Source: Chlorops oryzae (lineage: Eukaryota > Arthropoda > Insecta > Diptera > Chloropidae). From it: a stretch of 64,000 nt of DNA. The stretch lies in NCBI GenBank assembly GCA_020466095.1, contig CM035808.1, forward strand, positions 54,522,073 to 54,586,072. The letters are read 5' to 3'. Within the stretch, counting starts at the first letter, position 1. Each line of letters opens with the position of its first letter. The notes under the pieces are model-generated. The model saw only the letters and a list, made by a program, of their open reading frames with translations, was not told the DNA's origin and did not search any database. Made by a program: the position numbers and the translations under genes. Shown in pieces: positions 20,615 through 29,426 of the stretch.

Positions 20615-21392
20615 AGACGAATGGCAAATCAATTACAAAGGCGTGCCAGCGCTCCAAAGCCTCAGTTGAGACTCGTTGATCCCAGTCAGTGCCTTCGAGC
20701 CACAATTGTTGCATCAGAACCTTTGCTCGAATGATGATCGGAGTCAGCCATCCCGCTGGATCAAACAATTTAGCGATATCTGAAAGGATCTGGCGTTTGG
20801 TGGTGGACTTCGCGGCGGAATGAGTACTTAACTTGTAGGAGAAACAATCCGTGACAGCATTCCATCGAACTCCTAATATTTTTGCATCACTGGCAGATCT
20901 GATCTTTAAAAACTCGGCGTCGAGAAGATGCGAGGGGCGACGTCTTCCAATAACGTTGGATGATTCGCAGTTATTTTCCTCAATGGAAATCCGGCGGATC
21001 CGAGCGTACGTATGAGCTGCTCCTTCGCCACACAGGCTTCTTCCAGCGTATGTCCGCCGGCCAGGACATCATCGACATAGGTTTCGTTTTTCAAAATGAA
21101 GGCTGCCTGTGGAGCATCTTCAATGGAGTCGTTGGCCAGCTGATGGAGCGTTCGAATAGCTAAAAAGGGAGCACAGTTGACGCCAAATGTGACCGTTTTC
21201 AGCTCAAAGTCCCGGATCGGTGCAGTATCATTTTCGCGGAATAAAATGCGCTGGAATGCCCGATCATCTTCATGCACTCGAATCTGTCGGTACATTTTTT
21301 CAATGTCCCCATTGAAGACGAAACGGTAGAGCCGCCAATTGAGCAAAAGGATGACTAGATCTGATTGCAACACCGGTCCCACGTGAAGTATA
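20615..21392 (-). pseudogene. BEL-1 reverse transcriptase, broken
   Basis: BEL-type RT: motif A FNGDIEKMYRQI, motif B VTFGVNCAPFLAIRT, and catalytic YVDDVLAG, all intact. The N-terminal segment just before SLNDILHVGPVLQ has been lost together with the frame (about 21395-21400). A second frameshift near 20935 moves the thumb region (LLDAEFLKI to WLEGTDWDQRVS) to another frame. After WHAFVIDLPF the frame stops and the next recognisable sequence is integrase, so RNase H is deleted. Confidence 0.9.
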
Positions 21393-23147
21393 TCATTCAG
21401 CGACTCGTACCTTGGTGGAGGTGCTCTCAGGCTTCATCACCGCATGGTGCGGTAGATAGAACAAAAGGAAATTATTTTCTCGTGAGATCTCAAAATCAGG
21501 GCATGGTCCCATATGATCGTATGTGAGATACTCAGACAGAACGGAATTATAGGTGTCGCGCATAAGTGGCTGCTGTGCGAGCCTTCTCTCCAGGTTCCTA
21601 TACTGCGTCAGCGCTCCAAATCGTGACGAGCCCAAGCGAAGAGCGGCTTTGGAAAATTCATCCTTAAATGGTAGACGCACGACGTATCTACCATCCGAAT
21701 TCCTAATGGTGGTTTGAGAGTAAAATTCTTCGCAATATATGTCTGCTGGAAGAGGAGGAGGGGAGGTCGTAATTTCTTCCTGCTCCCAAAATGATTTGAG
21801 TAACTCGTGGAGTGACTCGTGGGGATCTCCGGAGGAGACCTGCGTCGTAAACGCGTCGGTGGTTTCGCTGGCGATCGGCCCACTCAAATACCAACCGAAG
21901 ACAGAATTTTGGGCAATAAGGCTTCCTCCGACATTCATCTTGACGCCCGGCCGAAGTAATTTCGGCATGATATCAGACCCGATGACCATATCGATGCGGG
22001 CTGGATTCATAAACCGGGGATCGGCGAGCTCCAACGATGAGATCTCGTGGGGATCCAAATTGGAGACCCTTTTGGCCGGAAGCCAATTGGTCAATTTCGG
22101 CAACACGACGGCGTCGATTTCTTCCTCGAACGAAGAACGAGGCGATGCGAGCGTGATGGTGCATTCCTTTTTCGCGATTTGGGTGCATGGGCCACCCATG
22201 CCGGATACGTTGCAGATTATATGAGTCGTCGGCAAGTTCAACTGCAGCTCCATGCGTTCGGTTAAAAATGTTCTCTGCGAACCTTGGCCTAAAAGCGCCC
22301 GGACTAGGAATCGTTCTCCATTATGTAGAATCTGCGCGATGGCCGTTGGCAAAAGCACCTGTGTCTGGCTGATGGAGACGTGTGCGTGTGCCTGTGACGT
22401 GGAGGGGATGCTCACGGAGCTCGAGGCCTCTGGTTGCGCATGGAAATGCGGCGGTTGGCTCGTCGGAGACGGGCCCATCTCCGGAAGAGATGTCAAAGAG
22501 GGGGTAGAGGCTTTCGTGTCCGTTGTTGCAACCGCGCTCGCAAAATGCAACAAAGTGTGATGTCGCTGTTGGCACTTCGCACAGTTGTGTGGACTGGGGC
22601 ATTTGGACCGTTGGTGATTGGTGGCGAGACATTTGAGGCAGCGCTTCGATTTCGTAACAAGTTTAAATCGCTCCGCGACTGGCATCTTCAAAAATTGGGC
22701 GCATTGGCGTAAGGGATGGTTTCCGTTGCACAAGGGGCACGACCCTGGAGTCTGATCCTGAGTGTGGAAAACATTGGTCGATGAAGTTGATTGGTTTGCA
22801 GATAGAACCGGCGCTTTCACCTTCGTGAAGCTCGAAAGGCGTTCGACGACCTCATAGCGGTTGCTGAGAAATTCGTTCATCTGTTTCCAAGTCGGCAGCT
22901 CTCGATGCGATGAAAGCGACTGCTCCCAATGTGCGATCGTAGCGGCTGGCAGGCGGCTGGAGCAAAAATGAACGAGCATGGCATCCCAAAAATCGACCAC
23001 TCCTTGGCTTCTCATAATGGTGATACAATCGTTGACTGTCGTCTGAATTTTCAAAATTCCTTCGCTGGTTTTGTCTTCAATCGCGGGCAGATCGAACAAG
23101 GTCTTCAATTGGTGATCGATTAAAATGCGCTTGTTCTCGTACCGCGC
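21393..23147 (-). pseudogene. BEL-1 gag C-terminus, zinc knuckles and A17 protease
   Basis: 571 codons from 23108, in frame with the upstream gag across the TAA at 23148. Residues 1-95 are the end of the gag helical region. Residues 124-186 are three zinc knuckles (CPLCNGNHPLRQC, CLKCLATNHQRSKC, CAKCQQRHHTLLH). The aspartic protease (A17 type) follows at about 250-420: VLLPTAIAQI, then ALLGQGSQRTF and FGWYLSG. In this family the active-site box is normally LLD.GSQ; here Asp is replaced by Gly at about residue 274, so the protease should be inactive. The start of RT follows at 440-571. Confidence 0.9.
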
Positions 23148-23726
23148 TTAGAGAGCCTCGCAAGCGTGCGAAAAATTCGATCCACACAGGGGGTATCCTT
23201 TGACAATCGCTCCGGCGGCGCCTGTCGTTTTATTGTGCATATAATACAGCATTTGTACAGGTGGCAGTCTCGGGTTGTTGATATACACGGCCGTAAACAT
23301 GTCACGAAATGCTGGCCACTCGTTGTAGCCTCCGGAAAAATTTGCAACGTCACACGGGGGCACTCGAATAAAAATATCTTCTGGCGGCATCTCAGCAGAT
23401 GGGGAAGACGTCCTTGTGCTGGATAGTGGTGGATGGGAGTGAGAATGCATCCGTAGCAGATCCTTCAGCTGAGCGCGCACGATAACTTGGAGGTCGCGAC
23501 ATTCATTATACGTCACTTGAGCCAGGGCGGCAACTTCATCATGCCATGCGTCGTTTGAGCGGGCCGCGTCGTAAGTCTCTTGAACCCGCTTCCAACAATC
23601 CTGAATTTCCTCAAATTTAATCTCGATGAGTGACTCTGTTTGATTCAAGGGGTCAGACTGCATGATCACGTCGCAGTAGCTCTTAAGCTGCTGTACCGCA
23701 TCGTTGAATTTCAAATCAAAAGACAT
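23148..23726 (-). pseudogene. BEL-1 gag N-terminal part (DUF1759)
   Basis: 192 codons ending at a TAA that interrupts gag; the frame continues without shift on the other side. The N-terminus is helical. Residues about 125-185 carry the DUF1759 signature: VPPCDVANFSGGYNEWPAF, then MLYYMHNKTTGAAGAI. The ATG at 23726 follows a long leader and fits a natural gag start. Gag forms the particle that houses reverse transcription. Confidence 0.9.
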
Positions 23727-24920
23727 ATCGGTGACTTTAAAGAAACTGTGTCACAAAAATCAGAGTGCCGTGCTTCCGGAATAAAGATAAAAATTATTAA
23801 GTAATATCTCAGCAAAATTAACGAATATACTCGCCCACGCTTAAATTTGATTTTGCCAAACGCAAAATTATCGATGTGACGATGGATGTGCTAAGCTTTG
23901 TCAGGTGCGGAAAATACCGGTCGTAGGGCACTATGATGATCGAAGGCGTACGAGCACCCTTCAAGTCCGTCGCAAACGAACGTGTGGAAAGTGCTTCGCA
24001 AAAAGAAAATAATAATAAATTTGCAGCCGTGGCAGCGAATCGTTCTAAATTCCTGCGCTGCATTATAAATTTATGTTGACAATACAATGCGACCGATGCC
24101 GACGGTAGCGCACTTCCAGTTCCAGACCTTTTTTTTCGCAACACCCTCACAAATTCCTGCAACCCCAGATTCAATATTAAAAAATCCAAATTATACAATG
24201 ATTGTCAATGAAAATATAAATAGAATTCGATGGGTTCGATTTGTTAAAAAGTTAGTTTTTCCAACCAGTTTGCAAAGTTCCGATTATGCATCAAATCGAA
24301 AGCAGAGCGCGGACAGAGCGCAGGCAGAGAGACTGACCGTATATGAAACCTGGTGTTCGAATTGCGGTCACACACGTTCGTTCGAACAGGCGATGCGATC
24401 AACTTCTATGTTCGAAGTTCGATGCAAAGCACAGCGTTAGAACTGACCTACGCAACACAATGCACGTAAGCCCGATGTGTTATACAGATTGCCTGGCTCG
24501 CTGTCTGCTAGCCTTGAATTCGTATGGACTTGCAATGGAAAAAACCCAAACCGATGTCTCTGCGTGTTCCGCAAGCGAAGACCCAACGCAAAAAAAAAAA
24601 CAAGAAAAAGAACCGCAATTCGTTCTCACAGGGAACGAGAAACCCAAATGCTGCTTGCCAAGCCGCTATGTGCTGGTTGTTTCGCAATATCGACGGTGCA
24701 CAGAAACCACCACCAAAGGCGACACGGATGTGCGAGCGAGATAGATGATACGAATATGAAGAGAAAGGATGAGTCGAAACGGTGATGTGTGTCACGTGCT
24801 TGGATCGTGTTGCCCTTGACTTTTCTGGAGGGCAAATAGCGGTAAAGGGTGACGCACACGTGGCGTACTTTCTCGATCTTTCTTAGCAAAGATTGGTCCT
24901 CCAGAACCTGTTTCCAGGCT
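23727..24920 (-). other. BEL-1 5' leader between primer site and gag
   Basis: About 1.2 kb without a recognised domain, unusually long for a BEL leader. Several short frames occur on both strands, but none shows a family motif. It presumably holds packaging and dimerisation signals. Confidence 0.6.
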
Positions 24921-24938
24921 CCTGGCACGGGATCGCCA
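24921..24938 (-). other. BEL-1 putative tRNA primer-binding site
   Basis: On the minus strand, two bases after the 5' LTR, the sequence TGGCGATCCCGTGCCAGG starts with TGG, the complement of a tRNA CCA end. I cannot name the tRNA without a search. Confidence 0.65.
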
Positions 24939-24940
24939 AA

Positions 24941-25574
24941 TGTTAATATGATTGGCAAGAGAATGAGATGACGTACCTGGTATTCCGCTGCGGATTTTAG
25001 GGGATGTCGAGTACGTTGGATTATCGTTCGACGTTTACGCGACGCGGATTATTTGATGTTTTTGGTGTAAATTTAAATTAGACGCCTTCTTGGCGGTGGT
25101 ATAATAAAATGGATAGTAATTAATTAAAAGAAAAATAAAACAAATTTGCCTTCTTGGCGATGTGGATTTTTGATTTCACTTTCAGTTCAATTAAGTGCAC
25201 TGTATTTTTGGTTTGATTTTTATTTTTTATTTTTTTAATTTTTTTTTTTTTATACATTCACCTTGAATTGGGGCTTGGTTCTTTTTTTTTTGTTTCTCGT
25301 CTTTTAATTCTGTTTATGATTTTATTTTTAAGTATTTTGACGATTTGATTTTTTTTTAAATTATTTTTACGATTTGCTTTTTTAATTATTTGTACGGAGG
25401 GTGATGGTGCGCGCACGAACGTTTTTTGCGAGGTTACTTGTTCGACTGGTAACGATTGAAGGGCCAGAAGTCGCTCGAACTCGATCTTCGAAATCGTACA
25501 AAAAAGAAAAGGAGTAGATTAGTTCACCGCGCTTTAAAGGTTCGGCTGCGTAGCTGCGACGGCGAACACGAACA
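24941..25574 (-). repeat. BEL-1 5' LTR
   Basis: 634 bp, direct repeat of 17768-18380; the difference in length is mostly in T runs. It carries the promoter of the minus-strand element by position. Confidence 0.95.
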
Positions 25575-25579
25575 TATTT

Positions 25580-25704
25580 CATTAAGTCGCAAATACAGCA
25601 CTCGGTTGTCTCAATATCCGAACTCATTAGCCAGAAATTTGTTATTAACAAACAGCTACACACGGCTCAAGAGGCGTGACCTGCCTTCTATCTATCAGCA
25701 CTAA
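25580..25704 (+). pseudogene. Jockey-type ORF2 C-terminal tail, right of BEL-1
   Basis: Resumes the LINE ORF2 after BEL-1: PNSLARNLLLTNSYTRLKRR up to DLPSIYQH and TAA at 25702-25704. This is the usual C-terminus of jockey ORF2. A frameshift separates it from the piece before the insertion. Confidence 0.75.
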
Positions 25705-25799
25705 TTCTCCTATTACCCTCTGTGACAGCCTTTGAGCAATTAACCACACTAAAGGCAGCCTAATCCATGCGTTGGCTTGGACCGGAGGCCAAATAATAT

Positions 25800-25838
25800 A
25801 AATACATATATATATTATATATATATATATATTATATT
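25800..25838. repeat. TA-rich microsatellite at LINE 3' end
   Basis: An interrupted (TA)n run near the end of the jockey-type element, probably grown from its A-rich tail or target. Confidence 0.7.
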
Positions 25839-25939
25839 CTTGTATTAAGATTTTTTTACTTATTGTTAGTTCATAAATTTTTTTGAAGATACAATAATAA
25901 AAATACGTGCAAAAAAAATTCATGGCATCAAATTAGAAT

Positions 25940-26611
25940 TTCAACTTCCAGCTGGCGGATTTCAAAGGTTTGTGCCTTTATGCAGCTGATTGTGATCCAG
26001 TGGCTTCGACGGAGTCGCTATTGGAGCTTGTGACGGAGGACATCAAAACCGCTTATCGACGCGTTAACAACGCCTTCTGTGTAGCTTGTGAAAGACGTGA
26101 ATGGAGTGTTGGAGTCGTCGCACGTGCTCGGATCGCTTTGCACGAATGCCAACAACTCCAAGTTATCGCCCGAGCACAACTCAGAAATATGCTATAGGCA
26201 AAAATACATGCTTCTCCAACGCAATCATTTTCTTTTCATCAAACGCCTCCGGCCTGGGAACAAATTAATGCTGTCATCACGCCGCTGGGAAGCTCTTGAG
26301 TACTATTCCAAATTTACAATGGCACACGCACACGTCTCCGACAGCCAAACGCAAGTGCTTTTGCCCACGGCCATCGCACATATCTCACTCTTGGATGAGG
26401 GCTCGCAAAGGACATTTATTACTGAGCAATTGCAGCAGCAGTGGAATTTGAATGGACGGAATGAGATGGACGCCGTTCTATTTCCAAACCTGACAAACCG
26501 GCTTCTAGCCAAAAGTGACTCCAATCGGGATCCTATACACATTTCATCGCTTGAGCTCGCCGATCAGCATTTTATGAATCCAAGCCGAATCGACACGATG
26601 ATCGTCTTATA
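25940..26611 (+). pseudogene. BEL-3: truncated BEL/Pao gag-protease fragment
   Basis: A plus-strand relative of BEL-1. A gag piece (ALHECQQLQVIARAQLRNML) joins, after a deletion that removes the DUF1759 and zinc knuckles, to the protease region (HVSDSQTQVLLPTAIAHI, LLDEGSQRTF, ISSLELADQHFMNPSRIDTM). The active-site Asp is present here, unlike in BEL-1. The piece ends at a pogo-type MITE fragment. It belongs to the same family branch as BEL-1. Confidence 0.85.
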
Positions 26612-26770
26612 AAGCGGACGTCATACAAAGCAATTTAAAAAAAAAAGCTTTTATATAGTAGTATAGAAGTTAATATATAAAAACATTTATTTCGCACTTT
26701 TTTAAGAAATCTGTAATTTTGTCTGCTTTGTTCTGCAGCATGTTTGGGGGGCGGCGTAGAGAAGTGAGAC
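26608..26770 (+). mobile_element. Partial copy of the pogo-type MITE
   Basis: Matches 14205-14365: AAGCGGACGTCATACAAAGC, then TTTTTTAAGAAATCTGT and TCTGCAGCATGTTT, up to the arm of the central hairpin (GGCGGCGTAGAGAAGTGAGAC). The copy breaks off at the hairpin loop and passes directly into the repeat shared with 12921-13060. Confidence 0.8.
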
Positions 26771-26779
26771 AAACAGCAA

Positions 26780-26915
26780 TTCCGTATTTGCTTAGATGGT
26801 TGAAGCTCCTTTATAAGATTGAAGAATATTCTTTTAATTATGCAACAAATTTGCATAAATACTTCTTTTGATCGGTTTTCACTACCACGCAAGGATCGTC
26901 TCGGACTTACAAAAT
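26780..26915 (-). repeat. Dispersed repeat shared with 12921-13060
   Basis: Inverted relative of 12921-13060, reading PRRSLRGSENRSKEV and ICCIIKRIFFNLIKE on the minus strand. No domain is recognised. Confidence 0.6.
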
Positions 26916-26964
26916 GTAATAAAATCACTCAGTTCATTTTCCTCAAAAATATACTACATGTTAA

Positions 26965-27085
26965 ATGTACGTGAATGTGATGTAGGAAATTGTGATGTGT
27001 ACCAATGTTGAGTGTAGGTGAATCCTTCTGATTTCTAAATGTGGACTGTAAGATGATGTACTTTACTTTGACTCGTCCACGTCAG
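26965..27085 (+). repeat. Dispersed repeat shared with 53998-54128
   Basis: Shares ATGTACGTGAATGTGATGTA, GTGTAGGTGAATCCTTCTGA and ATGTACTTTACTTTGA with the copy at 53998-54128, same strand. Non-coding. Confidence 0.8.
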
Positions 27086-27090
27086 GTTAC

Positions 27091-27110
27091 GATACGATAC
27101 GATACGATAC
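27091..27110. repeat. (GATAC)4 microsatellite
   Basis: Four exact GATAC units. Confidence 0.9.
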
Positions 27111-27112
27111 GC

Positions 27113-27545
27113 GGCAACTGTTTCCAGCTTTATGGTTTTGATATTTGTTTTGATCCTGTGTCGTGAAGATGAACAATGGTTGCATAATAACAAGCACCAA
27201 AATTCATTTCTTTTTAAACGACTTTGGTGACATTGAAGGTCGGCATTCCGTTTGAGTTGTAATATTACACTTCTTCTGAAAAGGCAAGTTTACTACAACC
27301 CAAATCATTGTCAAACTAATTATTGACCCAAATCAGCTCGCACTGATATCTGATACTCTTTTGGCTCATTCTTTGTCATAACACCGAACCTCACCAAGTC
27401 AAGTACGCGTTGACCCAAATCAACAAATGTGCAAGTCTAAGCAAATAATCCTTGTTCATGGTCATAGTAAAGCAGCGATCGGAAAGCATTGCGTTCGCTG
27501 CTCATGACCCTTATGTGAATAAGTATAAATGTAAGATTTAGTTCT
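27113..27545. other. No recognisable gene
   Basis: Unannotated stretch between the GATAC microsatellite and the probable left end of Harbinger element 2. Confidence 0.3.
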
Positions 27546-29035
27546 AAGGACTGGTCTCCAGTTCGGTAAGGAATGTCAGCAGAAATTTTATATTTTTTTG
27601 CTCCGAGGAAAAAAGGTAGTACTACAAAACTTTTTAGTGCAACAGAGGCAATCTGTCATATGTCAAATGTGTCAAAAAAGTGAAACGAAACACAAATTTA
27701 AAAGGCGCGATTATAAACGTTTACAATAAAAAGCGCGCGCATACGTATAAAACAAAGGAAAAACCAGAAAGGAAAATGGATAACAATTTGTAAGCATTAA
27801 GTTATTGTTTGCAATGTAACGTGTGTAAATATATTGCATTTACTTTTTATTTTAGAAATGATATGGAGTTTTTGGCCGACTGCGGTATAATTTTAGCAGG
27901 AATGATAACAGCTAACGAATTGGGCTTGTTAGATGGTCATCGAGGTCGCCGCCATTGGATGAATCCAAATTTAGCACAACGAAAAGAAAAAGGTAATGGA
28001 AGTCTTAGGGCTTCAAAACATATGTATTATAAACGCTTCGGTCTTCTTAACATTCTAGGAAGGCTTATGACAGATTTTGAGAATTTGAGCAATTCTCCTG
28101 AACTTTTTTTTTAATTTTCGGATGTCTCCTGAACTTTTTGAGGAAATGTACCGAATAGTAGAACCACTAATAAGACGTAAACGAAACACTAGGCGCAAGG
28201 ATTTTATACCTGTGAAAGCAAAGCTTGCCATAGCTATAGAGTAAGTTGAATGAAACAATATATATTTTTAAGACTATTATTATAATTTTTGTTTGTTTGG
28301 AACAGGTATATGGCATCGGGTGGCTTACAGCGTCACATCAGCTCATGCTATAGAATAAGCAAGCAGCATCTCACAAGAATCATAAACAATGTGTGTAGCG
28401 CGATTTGTCATGTCTTAAGAGACCAGATGCCGGAATGGAACCAAGACACACTTAAGGAGGTTGCCTGTGGGTTTTAAGAGAAGTGGAACTTCCCGAACTG
28501 CATGGGAGCAATTGATGGCAAACACATTTCCATCAAGTCACCGCCAAACAGTGGAAGCATATTCTACAATTACAAAGTAAGTACTACATACTTAATGCAT
28601 ATTAATAGTTAAACTAAAACAATTAAATTTTCGAGGATTCCATTCCATAGTTTTGTTGGCAGTGTGTGACGCAGAGTACCGCTTCACTTATCTAGATATT
28701 GGAGCCTATGGAAGTGAAGGCGACTCCGGCATTTTTATGCAATCCAAATTTGGAAAAAGCATAATTAACGACACTTGCCCATTCTCCGCCGATGCTTATG
28801 TGGGAAACCATAAAATTCCTCATTTTATAGTTGGAGATGATGCCTTTCCGCAATCGAAGCGAATAATGAAACCTTTTAGCAAAAAAGGGCTTTCGAAGGA
28901 TGAAAAAATTTTTTACTATCTTTAAGTCGGGCTTCGATGCATCGAAAACTCTTTTGGCATATTAAGTACGCGATGGGCTTGTTTGCGGAAAGTTCTAATG
29001 TGCTCCCCAGATAGTACACAAAAAACAGTAACCAC
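27546..29035 (+). mobile_element. PIF/Harbinger element 2, left part
   Basis: A transposase gene preceded at 27546-27573 by GGACTGGTCTCCAGTTC and AAGGAATG. The same words occur in inverted orientation at 44897-44926, which suggests a terminal repeat. The element is cut at 29035/29036 by the Penelope array. No MADF-type partner gene is visible. Confidence 0.65.
27776..29035 (+). pseudogene. HARBI1-like transposase, broken and truncated
   Basis: A spliced gene: exon 1 27776-27789; exon 2 from 27856; further introns at 28241-28305 and near 28577-28635, mostly with GT..AG ends. Recognisable parts: MSPELFEEMYRIVEPLI, YMASGGLQRHISSCYRISK, the first catalytic Asp in [10 protein letters not shown], the second in YGSEGDSGIF, and the Glu in RCIENSFGIL. 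Lesions: an extra T in the poly-T at 28107-28115 shifts the frame; a TAA at 28475-28477; small shifts near 28924-28945. The C-terminus is lost at the Penelope junction. It differs from the Harbinger transposase at 11576-12623. Confidence 0.85.
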
Positions 29036-29426
29036 TTGAGTAATAAAATGATTCGGAATTTTCACTTTTATTTCAGTCGCTTTATTTTGTATATATCTAT
29101 ACGTATTTCGGCGAATTCGCTTCCGCCTTCATCAGGATGATTCCTAATTCTAAATACATCTATGACTTTTATTCCTATTTATACTTAATCGGTAGCCTAA
29201 TTAGGGGTGGGTTTTGGTGGTGGTTTGTTATTTTGGTGGTTGGGTGTTGGCAGGTAGCAGGTAAATGCTTGAAATATTTTCTTATTTTCTGGGCTTTGTT
29301 AGTCCCTCGTCTGTTCTGGATTATCGCAGGTAGCAGGTAGAATTTTCTGGGATGAAAGGTCCGATTTTTTTTTATGGCGTTGTTTTTAACTTTTCAGTTT
29401 TATGGCCTTGTTTATTTCAATCAGGA
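29036..29426 (-). repeat. PLE-2 pseudo-LTR, left end of array
   Basis: Same sequence as 31837-32220 and, inverted, 37060-37450. On the minus strand it contains a TATAAATAGG promoter-like box, a hammerhead-like motif and AATAAA signals. The left edge at 29036 abuts the broken Harbinger transposase. Confidence 0.85.
29095..29138 (-). ncRNA. Hammerhead-like motif, pLTR copy 1
   Basis: Core CTGATGA, extra A, stem GGCG/CGCC, GAAA, a minimal stem III (AT..AT around ACGT), then A and GAT pairing with the ATC before the core (3-bp stem I). Same layout as in PLE-1 although the stems differ in sequence. Confidence 0.6.

Larger units (their letters stand above)
17768..25574 (-). mobile_element. BEL-1: full-length BEL/Pao LTR retrotransposon
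   Basis: 7.8-kb provirus on the minus strand. Direct LTRs at 17768-18380 and 24941-25574 begin TGTT and end AACA; a 5-bp duplication tattt flanks it. Order on the minus strand: LTR, primer site, leader, gag, protease, RT, a gap where RNase H should be, integrase, a third ORF, LTR. It carries a nonsense codon, two frameshifts or deletions in RT and a large loss between RT and integrase, so it cannot move on its own. The LTRs differ only by short runs and point changes, so insertion is fairly recent. Confidence 0.95.
15145..25800 (+). mobile_element. Jockey-type LINE, internally deleted, host of BEL-1
   Basis: A non-LTR element with 100-bp 5' monomers (15145-15410), a gag-like ORF1 (15849-17066), an ORF2 reduced to its C-terminal third (from about 17110), and a 3' end by a TA-rich tail near 25800. 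BEL-1 (17768-25574) sits inside ORF2: its TSD tattt occurs at 17763-17767 and 25575-25579, and the ORF2 tail resumes after it. The start is taken from the first monomer and is approximate. Confidence 0.8.

Noticed and set aside
24343..24795. Overlapping frames in the BEL-1 leader as accessory genes
   Set aside because: They lie on both strands, share no motif with known proteins and sit in a purine-rich leader; likely chance.
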